A DNA stretch of 64,000 nucleotides from Gracilimonas sp034520725 (GCA_034520725.1 JAXHNH010000003.1:62001-126000); one strand, 5' to 3'. Shown: positions 53,926-63,487, counted from the stretch's first letter. Translations and numbers: made by a program. The notes: generated from the letters alone by a model not told the origin.

Positions 53926-54196
53926 CGTTCTTTTTCGGTTAATTCATAATGAAAATAGACACCAAAGATAGAGCTATAAACATCAAAGTTCAATGATTTT
54001 GAATACGAAAATTTGAATTATCCACATTTTTCTGAATTTTCCACATTAGGCCCTGTTTTAACACCTCTGAATTTCACCCCAGAATGCACCTCTCTATTAA
54101 TTTAAACAAATACCTCTCCTTTTTTTGATTTTGCGTGTGTAAGCTCTATTTTCTGCCATCAATCAACTCATCTAAGAAAGCTATCACACCATAATT
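53926..54196. other. Divergent rpmB-gyrB intergenic region with DnaA boxes
   Basis: A 271-base AT-rich gap where leftward ribosomal genes meet rightward gyrase genes. It contains a perfect DnaA box (TTATCCACA, 54018-54026), a second with one mismatch (TTTTCCACA, 54037-54045) and T/A-rich runs near 54113-54135. It must also hold promoters for both operons. It is a candidate replication origin or a DnaA-controlled promoter. Confidence 0.45.
54018..54045 (+). promoter_or_regulatory. DnaA-box pair
   Basis: TTATCCACA is the exact consensus; TTTTCCACA lies 10 bases further in the same orientation. Confidence 0.55.
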
Positions 54197-56134
54197 ATGG
54201 CAAAAAAACAAAATTCTGACTACAAAGCTTCGAATATACAAGTATTGGAGGGGCTTGAAGCAGTTAGAAAGCGACCCTCTATGTATATCGGGGATACCGG
54301 GCCGCGCGGACTTCATCACTTAATAAACGAGGTGGTTGATAACTCCATTGATGAGGCCCTTGCCGGCTACTGTGATTTTATAAATGTTACTATTAATAAA
54401 GACGGATCTATGACCATTTTTGATAATGGTCGTGGTATTCCAGTTGATACTCATGAAAAACTGGGTATCCCTGCCGTTGAGGTCGTGCTTACAAAACTGC
54501 ATGCCGGCGGTAAATTCGATAAGGATTCTTATAAAGTATCCGGTGGACTGCACGGTGTAGGTGTTAGTTGTGTGAATGCCCTTTCAAGTAACTTCCGTGC
54601 CGAGATTTACAGAGACGGAGAAATCCATGTGATGGAGTTCTCCAAAGGGGCAACAACCATTCCCCTTTCCGTTAAAGGAAAAACAAAGGAAACTGGCACT
54701 AAGATCTCTTTCACTCCGGATGCTGAAATTTTTACTCAAACGACTGAGTTTAAGTTTGATATTATTGCAGAGCGAATGCGGGAGCTTGCTTTCCTTAATC
54801 CTGAGATCACCATCGAATTAGTTGATGAGCGGGAAGAAGATGAAGATCTCAAAAAGGAAGTGTACCACTATGAAGGTGGCGTTAAGGATTTTGTTGATTT
54901 TCTGGATGAACACCGTGAGTCCATGCTTGAAACTCCTATTCATATCACCGGTGACATAGATAATGTCCCTGTAGAAATTGCCATTCAGTACAATAGTTCC
55001 TTTTCAGAGAACGTGCATTCTTATGTAAATAATATAAATACCAAAGAAGGCGGTACCCATGTTTCCGGATTCCGGCGAGCATTAACCCGATCTTTAAAAT
55101 CTTATGCAGAGAAAAACGGCCTCATAAAATCGAATAGTAAAATAAATGTTTCCGGAGAAGATTTTCGGGAAGGGATGACGGCCGTACTTAGTGTCAAAGT
55201 TCAGGAACCACAATTTGAAGGCCAGACTAAGACCAAACTCGGTAACTCAGAAGTACAAAGTGCCGTTGAAATTGTAGTTTATGATCAACTCAATGAATAC
55301 TTGGAACAGAATCCAAAGGCAGCCAAAAAGGTTATTGAAAAGGTTGTGCTTGCGGCTGAAGCAAGAGAAGCCGCCCGTAAAGCTCGGCAGCTAGTACAGC
55401 GTAAAAGTGTTATGAGTGGTGGCGGTCTGCCTGGGAAACTGGCGGATTGTTCCATAAAGGATCCTGAGCACAGTGAAATTTACCTCGTTGAGGGTGACTC
55501 TGCGGGGGGTTCTGCCAAAATGGGTCGTAACAGAAGTTTTCAGGCTATTCTTCCATTAAGAGGTAAGATCCTCAATGTTGAAAAAGCTAAGATCAACAGA
55601 ATACTTGAAAACAAAGAAATACAGGCTATGATCACCGCACTTGGAACAGGTGTTGGTCACGGTGATGAAGATTTTGATGTTGAAAAGCTGCGTTATCACA
55701 AGATCATTGTAATGACGGATGCCGATGTGGATGGTTCACACATTCGTACACTTTTACTGACTTTCTTCTATCGTTATATGCGGCCACTCGTTGAAAATGG
55801 GTTCATCTATATTGCCACACCTCCTTTATATAGGATCACAGTTGGTAAAGATATAGAGTATGCCTGGGATGAAGGAACCAGGGATAAAATGGTAAAAGAA
55901 CTGAAAAAAGGACGAAGAAAATTTGATGTCTCCAGATACAAAGGTCTTGGAGAGATGAATCCTGAGCAGCTTTGGGAAACAACAATGGACCCTGAAACCA
56001 GAACACTTCAACAGGTTAATATTGAAAGTGCCGCCGGGGCAGATAAACTCTTTTCTACCCTCATGGGTGGTGATGTTGAACCTCGCCGTGAGTTTATTGA
56101 GCGAAATGCCAAATACGCCAACATCGATATCTAA
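54197..56134 (+). CDS. gyrB: DNA gyrase subunit B
   Basis: A 645-residue ATPase subunit of gyrase. The GHKL ATP site is EVVDNSIDEALAG, DNGRGIPV and SGGLHGVGVSCVNALS. The TOPRIM domain shows YLVEGDSAGGSAKMGR and MTDADVDGSHIRTLLLTFF; the C-terminal QLWETTMDPETRTL and GGDVEPRREFIE are intact. No insertion as in E. coli, which is normal for this group. It is 47 bases upstream of gyrA. Confidence 0.98.
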   Translation: MAKKQNSDYKASNIQVLEGLEAVRKRPSMYIGDTGPRGLHHLINEVVDNSIDEALAGYCDFINVTINKDGSMTIFDNGRGIPVDTHEKLGIPAVEVVLTKLHAGGKFDKDSYKVSGGLHGVGVSCVNALSSNFRAEIYRDGEIHVMEFSKGATTIPLSVKGKTKETGTKISFTPDAEIFTQTTEFKFDIIAERMRELAFLNPEITIELVDEREEDEDLKKEVYHYEGGVKDFVDFLDEHRESMLETPIHITGDIDNVPVEIAIQYNSSFSENVHSYVNNINTKEGGTHVSGFRRALTRSLKSYAEKNGLIKSNSKINVSGEDFREGMTAVLSVKVQEPQFEGQTKTKLGNSEVQSAVEIVVYDQLNEYLEQNPKAAKKVIEKVVLAAEAREAARKARQLVQRKSVMSGGGLPGKLADCSIKDPEHSEIYLVEGDSAGGSAKMGRNRSFQAILPLRGKILNVEKAKINRILENKEIQAMITALGTGVGHGDEDFDVEKLRYHKIIVMTDADVDGSHIRTLLLTFFYRYMRPLVENGFIYIATPPLYRITVGKDIEYAWDEGTRDKMVKELKKGRRKFDVSRYKGLGEMNPEQLWETTMDPETRTLQQVNIESAAGADKLFSTLMGGDVEPRREFIERNAKYANIDI

Positions 56135-56181
56135 ACTATATTTAATTCAATAAGAATTTAACTGACTTTTATAGCTGATTT

Positions 56182-58650
56182 ATGGCCAGAGAAAAAATTA
56201 TTCCAATAACTATTGAAGACGAAATGCAATCATCATACATCGATTACTCGATGTCGGTGATTGTTTCACGTGCCCTCCCGGATGTTCGGGATGGACTAAA
56301 GCCTGTTCACCGCCGTATTCTATACGGGATGAACGATCTTGGCATGCTTCATAACAGAAATTACAAGAAAAGTGCGCGTATAGTCGGTGAGGTTCTAGGT
56401 AAGTATCACCCTCATGGTGACAGTGCCGTATATGATTCTATCGTTCGGATGGTTCAGGACTTCTCACTTAGATACCCACTGGCCGACGGTCAGGGTAACT
56501 TTGGGTCCATCGATGGTGACAGCGCGGCAGCCATGCGTTACACAGAGGTTCGCATGGATCGCCTTTCTGAAGAAATGCTGGCTGATATCAATAAAGATAC
56601 GGTTGATTTTTCTCCTAACTTTGATGACACCCTTGAGGAGCCAACAGTGCTTCCAAGTATGCTACCTAACCTTCTCATCAATGGTTCTTCTGGTATTGCT
56701 GTGGGTATGGCCACAAACATGGCACCACATAATATCTCTGAGGTCATTGACGGAGTTCAGGCATATATCGATGATCCTGATATTGAGATCAAAGCGTTGA
56801 TGAAACACATCACAGCTCCTGATTTTCCAACAGCAGGTATTATCTATGGGTATGAAGGTGTTAAGGAAGCCTATGAAACCGGACGTGGCAAGGTCACACT
56901 TCGTGCTCGTGCCAATACTGAGGAATTAAGAGGTAACCGTGAACAGATCGTAATTACTGAAATACCATACCAGGTTAACAAAAGTACTTTGATCCAAAAG
57001 ATCGCAAGTCTTGTTAATGATGAAAAGATCACCGAGATCTCTGAGGTTAGAGACGAATCTGATCGTGAAGGTATTCGGGTTGTAATTATTCTTAAGCGTT
57101 CTGCTAATGCCGGTGTTGTACTGAATCAATTGTACAAGTACACTCAAATGCAGACCACTTTTGGTATTATTAGTCTTGCACTTGTTAAAGGGCGACCGAA
57201 AGTTATGAACCTGAAGGAGCTCATCTATCATTTTGTTGAGCATCGTGTGGATATCATTATCCGACGCACGATATATGACCTGGATCAGGCAGAAGCCAGG
57301 GCTCATATTCTTGAAGGTCTCAAGATCGCACTCGATAATCTTGATGAAGTTATTAAAACAATACGAGCTTCTGACAGTCCAAACGAAGCCAACATTGAGC
57401 TTCGCAAGAAATTTGCCTTGACCGATATTCAGGCCAAAGCTATCCTGGATATGCGACTTCAGAAACTTACCGGACTTGAAAGAGAAAAAATTGACGGTGA
57501 GTATCGTGATATCATTGACAAGATCGCTGACTATCGTGAGATATTATCCAACCGTGATAAGCAAACCGCGATCATCAAGGAAGAACTTGCTGATCTTAAA
57601 AAACGATATGGCGACGAAAGAAGAACACAGGTTGTTCATTCTGCCGATGACTTCAACATTGAAGACATGATCGCCAACGAAGATGTGGTAGTTACCATAT
57701 CAAACAAAGGCTTTATCAAACGAATGCCTGTTAGCGGATATCGCCGTCAGCGTCGTGGTGGAAAAGGAATGAAGGGTACCACCACTCGTGATGAGGAATA
57801 TGTAGAACATTTATTTGTAGCCACAACCCATAACTATATTCTGTTCTTTACGGAAAAAGGTATGTGTTACTGGCTTAAGGTATACGAAATTCCCGAAGGT
57901 GGACGCCTTGCAAGGGGTCGTGCTATTGTAAACCTTATCGATATTGACAAGGACGATCAAATCAAAGCCTTTGTTCCGGTTAAAACTCTTGATGACGAAG
58001 AATACATCAATGATCATTCTATCATCATGGCAACCAAAGATGGGCTTGTCAAGAAAACAAAACTTGAAGCTTACAGTCGCCCAAGAAGAGATGGTATTAT
58101 TGCCATTAACATCAAAGAAGGTGACGGCCTATTAGGAGCTGAACTTACTGATGGAGACAGTCAGATCATTCTTGCCAATAAAAATGGACGTGCTATCAGA
58201 TTCCACGAAGGTGAAGTTAGGGACATGGGCCGAAACACTTCCGGTGTTAAAGGAATGAACCTCAGTAAAGAAGGAGAGATCGTAGACATGGTCGTTATCC
58301 GAAATGCACATGAGGCAACGGTTCTGGCAATGTCTGAAAACGGATACGGTAAACGATCATTGGTCGACGACTACCGAGAGCAATCCAGAGGCGGTAAAGG
58401 AGTGATTACATTAAAGATAACTCCGAAAACCGGTAATCTAATTGCTCTTAAAGAAGTGACTGATCAGGATGATCTAATGATCATCACTGAGAAAGGCAAA
58501 GTGATCAGAATGAATTGCGGTGGGATTAGAACGATGGGTAGAAATACCCAAGGTGTTCGAATTATGCGCTTAGATTCTGATGGAGCTATAGCTGCCATAA
58601 CTCGTGTAGTTAACGAAGAAGAAGGTGATGAAGAGGAAGAGGAAGATTAA
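56182..58650 (+). CDS. gyrA: DNA gyrase subunit A
   Basis: An 822-residue breakage-reunion subunit. The quinolone-resistance region is HPHGDSAVYD, with Ser81 and Asp85 (E. coli 83 and 87), i.e. the susceptible-type residues. The active-site Tyr is Tyr120 in AAMRYTEV. The GyrA-box QRRGGKG (wrapping domain) is at about residues 530-536. The tail is acidic (EEGDEEEEED), longer than in E. coli's conserved part. gyrB and gyrA form one operon ended by a clear terminator. Confidence 0.98.
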   Translation: MAREKIIPITIEDEMQSSYIDYSMSVIVSRALPDVRDGLKPVHRRILYGMNDLGMLHNRNYKKSARIVGEVLGKYHPHGDSAVYDSIVRMVQDFSLRYPLADGQGNFGSIDGDSAAAMRYTEVRMDRLSEEMLADINKDTVDFSPNFDDTLEEPTVLPSMLPNLLINGSSGIAVGMATNMAPHNISEVIDGVQAYIDDPDIEIKALMKHITAPDFPTAGIIYGYEGVKEAYETGRGKVTLRARANTEELRGNREQIVITEIPYQVNKSTLIQKIASLVNDEKITEISEVRDESDREGIRVVIILKRSANAGVVLNQLYKYTQMQTTFGIISLALVKGRPKVMNLKELIYHFVEHRVDIIIRRTIYDLDQAEARAHILEGLKIALDNLDEVIKTIRASDSPNEANIELRKKFALTDIQAKAILDMRLQKLTGLEREKIDGEYRDIIDKIADYREILSNRDKQTAIIKEELADLKKRYGDERRTQVVHSADDFNIEDMIANEDVVVTISNKGFIKRMPVSGYRRQRRGGKGMKGTTTRDEEYVEHLFVATTHNYILFFTEKGMCYWLKVYEIPEGGRLARGRAIVNLIDIDKDDQIKAFVPVKTLDDEEYINDHSIIMATKDGLVKKTKLEAYSRPRRDGIIAINIKEGDGLLGAELTDGDSQIILANKNGRAIRFHEGEVRDMGRNTSGVKGMNLSKEGEIVDMVVIRNAHEATVLAMSENGYGKRSLVDDYREQSRGGKGVITLKITPKTGNLIALKEVTDQDDLMIITEKGKVIRMNCGGIRTMGRNTQGVRIMRLDSDGAIAAITRVVNEEEGDEEEEED

Positions 58651-58684
58651 ACCTCTTGTCTTCTTTTAAATTATTTATTTATAT

Positions 58685-58710
58685 AAAGGGCTTCATAATT
58701 GAAGCCCTTT
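58685..58710 (+). terminator. Intrinsic terminator of gyrBA
   Basis: A perfect 11-bp stem (AAAGGGCTTCA / TGAAGCCCTTT) with a 4-base loop followed by a T-run, 34 bases past the gyrA stop. Confidence 0.9.
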
Positions 58711-58893
58711 TTTATATCTACATGTGATTATGCCTAACGATCTCTCATTTTCATATATAATATTAATCTCTTTTTTAATTACATACTTGCTGTGAATGTT
58801 ATTTCTTTGAAGAAATATAATTACTTTGCGTATAACAGTTTAAAGATGACTGGTTAGTTAAAAATAATATACACTTAACACATAACTGCAAAT

Positions 58894-59670
58894 ATGGAAA
58901 TCTTTCTAAGTCCTGAAAGTTGGATCGCTCTTCTTACTCTAACCTTTCTAGAAATTGTACTTGGAATAGATAACATCATATTCATTTCCATTGTATCAAA
59001 TAAACTGCCTAGCGAAAAACAAAATAAGGCTCGAATCACCGGTCTTATTTTAGCTCTAATTTTCCGGGTAGGTATGCTTCTAAGTATAAGCTGGATCATA
59101 GGATTCACGGAACCCTTATTTACAATTTTAGAGTATGATTTTAGTATCCGCGACATCATTTTATTTGTTGGTGGTGTATTTCTGATCTTTAAAAGCACGG
59201 TTGAAATTCATCATAAAATGGAGGGGCAGCATGATGAAAAGGGTAAACAAGAACTTGCCACTTTTGGACAGGTCATTTTTCAGATAGTAGCTCTGGATCT
59301 CATCTTTTCTTTTGACAGCATTCTTACCGCCATAGGACTTACTGAAGAACTCATCCTAATGATCATCGCAATTATTATTTCAATAATAGTAATGATAGTA
59401 TTTGCAAACTCTATCAGTGAGTTCATTAAAAAGCACCCAACTTTAGAAATACTGGCCCTTTCGTTTCTGATTCTGATTGGGTTCATGTTAATGATAGAAG
59501 CCTTTGATTTTGAAGTTCCCAAAGGGTACATCTACTTTGCGGTATTCTTCTCTCTATCTGTTGAAATAGTTAATATGAGAATACGTAAGAAAAGAGGCGC
59601 AAGTAATCCTGTGAAACTGCGTAAGCGCTTTGAGGATGAATCGGCTGATCAAAAAGATTTGAGCTCATAA
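58894..59670 (+). CDS. TerC-family integral membrane protein
   Basis: A 258-residue polytopic protein, with the TerC hallmarks ALLTLTFLEIVLGIDNIIFI in TM1 and VALDLIFSFDSILTAIGLT in a later helix. The acidic residues (GIDN and FSFDS) are conserved and probably coordinate a metal; family members are associated with tellurite resistance and, in recent studies, Mn2+ export. The cytoplasmic tail is charged (RKKRGASNP). It stands alone between the gyrase operon and a non-coding gap. Confidence 0.9.
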   Translation: MEIFLSPESWIALLTLTFLEIVLGIDNIIFISIVSNKLPSEKQNKARITGLILALIFRVGMLLSISWIIGFTEPLFTILEYDFSIRDIILFVGGVFLIFKSTVEIHHKMEGQHDEKGKQELATFGQVIFQIVALDLIFSFDSILTAIGLTEELILMIIAIIISIIVMIVFANSISEFIKKHPTLEILALSFLILIGFMLMIEAFDFEVPKGYIYFAVFFSLSVEIVNMRIRKKRGASNPVKLRKRFEDESADQKDLSS

Positions 59671-60009
59671 ATATACAGATTTTCATATGTGTTGCCATTC
59701 TAAGCCCAACATTATTCTTAATATAAATTGCTGATCTGACACACCACATTAATTATCTTGAAGGCACACCCTTAATACTGAAATTGATAAGTGATGGCAT
59801 TTTCACTGTATCTATAATTGTAGCGTATCTATATTTTCTTAAACACTACATGCAGTCAAAGAAAAATAACTCTACTGAAACATTATTCTTTTAAATTTAG
59901 AGTTAACTCACTTTCTTCATCAATCTATGGAGAAGAAACTATATTCTAAATCAAATAAAAGAAATGAAAATGAAGACTCCTTAATAAATTCTGATTTTAA
60001 AACTACCCT
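59671..60009. other. 339-base intergenic gap with a possible small membrane ORF
   Basis: AT-rich. The only open stretch is 59727-59894 on the plus strand, which has no ATG until its last 14 codons. From TTG 59784 it could encode a 36-residue one-helix peptide (IFTVSIIVAYLYFLKHYM). No terminator for TerC, RNA gene or repeat was recognised. Confidence 0.4.
59784..59894 (+). CDS. Possible 36-residue single-helix peptide (TTG start)
   Basis: One hydrophobic helix followed by a Lys/Asn/Ser-rich tail, stop at 59892. The TTG start is weak evidence, although TTG is used by several neighbours. It may equally be a gene remnant; upstream codons back to 59727 remain open. Confidence 0.2.
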   Translation: MISDGIFTVSIIVAYLYFLKHYMQSKKNNSTETLFF

Positions 60010-60948
60010 TTACTCTTCCAGCATTTTCCGAAGCAACACTCTTCTTTCTTTGATTAAAATATCTGGAGCCTGAACTTTGATCTTATTTCCAAACTGAAGC
60101 AACCACTCGTTGATAAAGCCTAAATTATTGAAATTGAAACTCACCTTAATTTTTTCTGAATTTAAAGCCTCTTTCTTAATAATTTTAGCCGGCAAATTAG
60201 CTTCTAAGCGGTCTATCTCGTTTTTTTCAACCTGTAGTATTATCAATTCAGATGTCGCGGCAAAACCGTAAATAAGACTCTCTACATCGATTTCCTCTTT
60301 AGTCGCGTATGTTTCTTCCAAAATTTGGACATTTTCTATATTTTCGAGAATAAAATTCCTGCTTTCGCCCCTAAGATGAGAACGACCAATAACATTCCAA
60401 TGATCTTCGTAAAAAACTAAAATATAAGGGTCAATTTTTCGGATACCGGTTTCACCGGATTTTGTCGTGTACTTGAATTGCATTCTCTTTTGTTGAGCAA
60501 TGGCGCTGCTTATTAAATACCAGTTCCCCCCTTTCTTTTTCTTACCTCCGAATTTCAGGTATGGGTCAACAATTGTTCTGCCCTCAAGCGATACCATAAA
60601 ATCTCTCAATTCATCAGGAAGAACATTTTTGATCTTGACTTCCACTCCCTTTGCATCTTCTACAAGTCCTTCATCAACTTGTGACTTCACAAAATTAAGC
60701 CCAACCATGATGGTTGCGAGCTCTTTCGATGTGAACATCAGTGGTGGGATCTTAAATCCATCGATCAGGCCGTATCCCGAATACCTATCCCAGGTCACCG
60801 GCACATTTATTTCCTCTAAAGCATTGAAATCTCTAAATATAGTCCGCCTGCTAACCCCAAAATGCTCTGCCAGTTCATTAACTGTTTTAGTTCTACCGGG
60901 CTGCTGCAATAGCAACATTAATTTCAGTCTTCTTTCAGAGCTATTCAT
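60010..60948 (-). CDS. WYL-domain transcriptional regulator
   Basis: A 312-residue regulator. The N-terminal helix-turn-helix is HTH_11-like (LMLLLQQPGRTKTVNELAEH, FGVSRRTIFRDFNALEEI). The WYL ligand-sensing domain covers about residues 135-225 (MQFKYTTKSGETGIRKIDPY, FYEDHWNVIGRSHLRGESRN) and a WCX-like extension follows. WYL proteins sense nucleic-acid-related ligands and often control stress or defence genes. Here it is the last gene of the mnmG-rsmG operon (2-base gap after rsmG), an unusual position; the target is unknown. Confidence 0.9.
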   Translation of the reverse strand: MNSSERRLKLMLLLQQPGRTKTVNELAEHFGVSRRTIFRDFNALEEINVPVTWDRYSGYGLIDGFKIPPLMFTSKELATIMVGLNFVKSQVDEGLVEDAKGVEVKIKNVLPDELRDFMVSLEGRTIVDPYLKFGGKKKKGGNWYLISSAIAQQKRMQFKYTTKSGETGIRKIDPYILVFYEDHWNVIGRSHLRGESRNFILENIENVQILEETYATKEEIDVESLIYGFAATSELIILQVEKNEIDRLEANLPAKIIKKEALNSEKIKVSFNFNNLGFINEWLLQFGNKIKVQAPDILIKERRVLLRKMLEE

Positions 60949-60950
60949 AT

Positions 60951-61592
60951 CTAAAGTCTTGTTATTTCAACCAATGCCTTACCATCATAAAAAGGATTAT
61001 TCTTCTGCTCAAGAGAAAACACATTTATTTTCAATGGAGGAGCAACTCCCTTAAGCTCTTTCTCTACTTCATTCTCTCCTTTTAAGAGCAGAACCCCCAA
61101 CCATGGTTTTTCCCGAATCATGCCGATGAGGTCATAGATCTTAAAGGCATGCTTTGTTACCACACTAGAGCCCTCATTTAAATGCAGGTCAGCTATTGAT
61201 CCGGTAACCGTAGTACAATTATTCAACTGAAGCTTCAAGACCATTTGTTTACAAGCCATGATCTTTTTTGATACGATATCATTTAATACAATTTCTTTAT
61301 CCCTTTCCGCAATGGCCAACGGAATTCCCGGCAAACCACCTCCGGTTCCAGCGTCAATAATCTTTTCAGATCGCTTAAAAAGATCAGAACTGGCGATAAC
61401 TAATGAATGCCTTACATGCTCTACAATAGTTTCACGTGAAACATCTCTACTTATAAGATTAACCCGTTCATTCCACCATAATAATTGATCAACGTACTGT
61501 CTTATTTCTTCCGAGTGTTTTTGGAGTAAGTCTTCAGCAACACCAAAATTGTTGAATTTCTTGTATGAGATCTCATGTTTCACGTGGAACAC
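60951..61592 (-). CDS. rsmG: 16S rRNA (guanine-527 N7) methyltransferase RsmG
   Basis: A 213-residue SAM-dependent enzyme that methylates G527 in the 530 loop. The SAM site is DAGTGGGLPGIPLAI; the N-terminal helical part contains LLWWNERVNLISR. The GTG start (61592) begins MFHVKHE, whose codons are themselves a ParB-binding palindrome; a second near-perfect one encodes DVSRET. Thus the gene's coding sequence is shared with parS function. It lies 5 bases after mnmG. Confidence 0.96.
   Translation of the reverse strand: MFHVKHEISYKKFNNFGVAEDLLQKHSEEIRQYVDQLLWWNERVNLISRDVSRETIVEHVRHSLVIASSDLFKRSEKIIDAGTGGGLPGIPLAIAERDKEIVLNDIVSKKIMACKQMVLKLQLNNCTTVTGSIADLHLNEGSSVVTKHAFKIYDLIGMIREKPWLGVLLLKGENEVEKELKGVAPPLKINVFSLEQKNNPFYDGKALVEITRL
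61428..61443. promoter_or_regulatory. parS-like site within rsmG
   Basis: AGTTTCACGTGAAACA differs from the consensus TGTTTCACGTGAAACA at the first base only; the 14-bp core is a perfect palindrome. It encodes DVSRET in RsmG. Confidence 0.8.
61576..61591. promoter_or_regulatory. parS centromere site at the rsmG start
   Basis: TGTTTCACGTGGAACA matches the ParB/Spo0J consensus TGTTNCACGTGAAACA exactly when read on the minus strand. It spans the first codons of rsmG. Confidence 0.9.
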
Positions 61593-61597
61593 TCTGT

Positions 61598-63487
61598 TTA
61601 ATTTTTAAGATATACCATCAAAACTGAGATGTCACTTGCGGAAACCCCACTTATTCTGCTAGCCTGACCAATCGTTTCTGGCTTAACCTTTGATAGCTTT
61701 TGAACACCTTCGGTTGAAAGGCTTTTAATATTTGAGTACTCAACTTTTTCAGGGATTTCCATGTTTTCCTGCCTTTCAAGTTCTTTAACCATATCAAACT
61801 CCTTCTGTATATATCCTGCGTACTTTAACTGGATCTCTATCTGCTCTAATACTTTTTCATCCTCTGTCACAGAATAGATCTTATTTTTAAGATCTGGGTC
61901 ATATTCCATCATGTCTTTCAGGCTCACCTCAGGACGAAGCAAGATCTTTTCAGCTTTCATGGGTTGAGACATAAGTGAACTTTCTTTACTCTCAAGCATA
62001 GGATCCATCTGTTCGGGTCTAACGGTGTAGTCTTTAATGATAGAATCCAGTTTATCTATTGCTTCTTTCTTGGTTTGCATTCTCTTTAGCCTTTCGTCAG
62101 AGGCCAATCCTATCTTATGGCCTATCTCAGTCAGTCTGAGATCTGCATTATCCTGACGAAGCAATATTCTATGCTCTGCCCGGGAGGTAAACATTCGGTA
62201 AGGCTCTTCTGTGCCTTTATTTATAAGGTCATCAATAAGTACACCAATGTATGCTTCAGATCTTTGAAGGATCAAGGGTTCTTTGCCCTGAATATTTAAG
62301 GCGGCATTTATGCCTGCCATCAATCCCTGGCATGCTGCTTCTTCATAACCGGTCGTTCCGTTAATTTGACCAGCAAAATACAACCCATCAACTAGTTTAG
62401 TCTCCAGAGAACGACGAATCTGATGTGGTGGAAAGTAGTCATACTCAATAGCATAACCCGGACGTATCATAATAACTTCTTCAAAACCCGGAATAGTTCG
62501 AAGGGCCTGATATTGCACGTCTTCCGGTAAAGAGGTTGAAAATCCGTTTAAATACATCTCATATGTACTCCACCCTTCCGGCTCGAGAAACAATTGGTGC
62601 CTATCCTTATCCGCAAACCTGTCTATTTTATCTTCAATACTTGGGCAGTAACGAGGTCCAATTGATTTGATACGCCCATTGAACATGGGACTACGATCGA
62701 AACCGGTCCTTAGAACCTCATGCACTTTTTCATTTGTATATCCGATCCAGCAAGTTAACTGTTCATCCAATGATGGAAGTGATTCCGTTAAAAATGAAAA
62801 TCCGGATGGATCTTCATCTCCATACTGTACTTCCAGTTTAGAGTAATCCACCGTTCTACCATCAATTCTGGGTGGAGTCCCTGTTTTTAATCTGCCAACC
62901 TCAAAACCAAGGTCTTCCAGTGCCGCAGAGATTCCAACGGAAGCACGTTCACCGGAACGCCCTCCTCCAAACTGGGTCTCTCCAATATGTATTAAACCAT
63001 TTAGAAAAGTCCCGCTGGTAAGAATCACACTGTGAGAATAGAACTTTTGCCCGGTTTGTGTAATAACACCATCAATTTTACTGTGATCTTCTGAAATTAT
63101 TAAGTCAACAACATTATCCTGCCTAAAGAAAAGGTTTTCTTTTTTTTCCAGCTTTTCCCTCATCTTCTGATTATAGAGCATACGATCACTCTGGCAACGG
63201 GGACTCCACATAGCCGGTCCCTTGCTAAGATTGAGCATTCTAAATTGTACACCGGTCTCATCGCTTACTTTTCCGGACAACCCACCCAAAGCATCTATCT
63301 CCCTAACTAATTGCCCTTTTGCAACCCCACCCATAGCAGGATTACAAGACATTTTAGCTATTGCCTCCAGGTTCATTGTAATAAGAAGTGTTTTGGCACC
63401 CATTTGGGCTGCAGCACCCGCTGCTTCACTGCCCGCATGCCCACCGCCTACAACGATCACGTCATACTTTGGATTTTTATGATCCAT
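61598..63487 (-). CDS. mnmG: tRNA uridine-5-carboxymethylaminomethyl modification enzyme MnmG
   Basis: A 629-residue FAD protein that, with MnmE, modifies U34 of several tRNAs. The FAD-binding start is VVGGGHAGSEAAGAAAQMG. The conserved CNPAMGGVAKGQLVREIDAL, CQGLMAGINAAL and C-terminal helical domain are complete. It is the first gene of the mnmG-rsmG-WYL operon. mnmE is not in the window. In many bacteria mnmG and rsmG sit beside the origin. Confidence 0.98.
   Translation of the reverse strand: MDHKNPKYDVIVVGGGHAGSEAAGAAAQMGAKTLLITMNLEAIAKMSCNPAMGGVAKGQLVREIDALGGLSGKVSDETGVQFRMLNLSKGPAMWSPRCQSDRMLYNQKMREKLEKKENLFFRQDNVVDLIISEDHSKIDGVITQTGQKFYSHSVILTSGTFLNGLIHIGETQFGGGRSGERASVGISAALEDLGFEVGRLKTGTPPRIDGRTVDYSKLEVQYGDEDPSGFSFLTESLPSLDEQLTCWIGYTNEKVHEVLRTGFDRSPMFNGRIKSIGPRYCPSIEDKIDRFADKDRHQLFLEPEGWSTYEMYLNGFSTSLPEDVQYQALRTIPGFEEVIMIRPGYAIEYDYFPPHQIRRSLETKLVDGLYFAGQINGTTGYEEAACQGLMAGINAALNIQGKEPLILQRSEAYIGVLIDDLINKGTEEPYRMFTSRAEHRILLRQDNADLRLTEIGHKIGLASDERLKRMQTKKEAIDKLDSIIKDYTVRPEQMDPMLESKESSLMSQPMKAEKILLRPEVSLKDMMEYDPDLKNKIYSVTEDEKVLEQIEIQLKYAGYIQKEFDMVKELERQENMEIPEKVEYSNIKSLSTEGVQKLSKVKPETIGQASRISGVSASDISVLMVYLKN

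Noticed and set aside
56260..56276. Third parS-like site in gyrA (TGTTTCACGTG)
   Set aside because: Only the first 11 bases match; the right half is lost, and the codons encode the conserved VSRALPD of GyrA.
59928..60009. Short ATG frame running into the WYL gene
   Set aside because: Lysine/asparagine-rich, with no domain and antisense overlap with the WYL regulator; likely chance.
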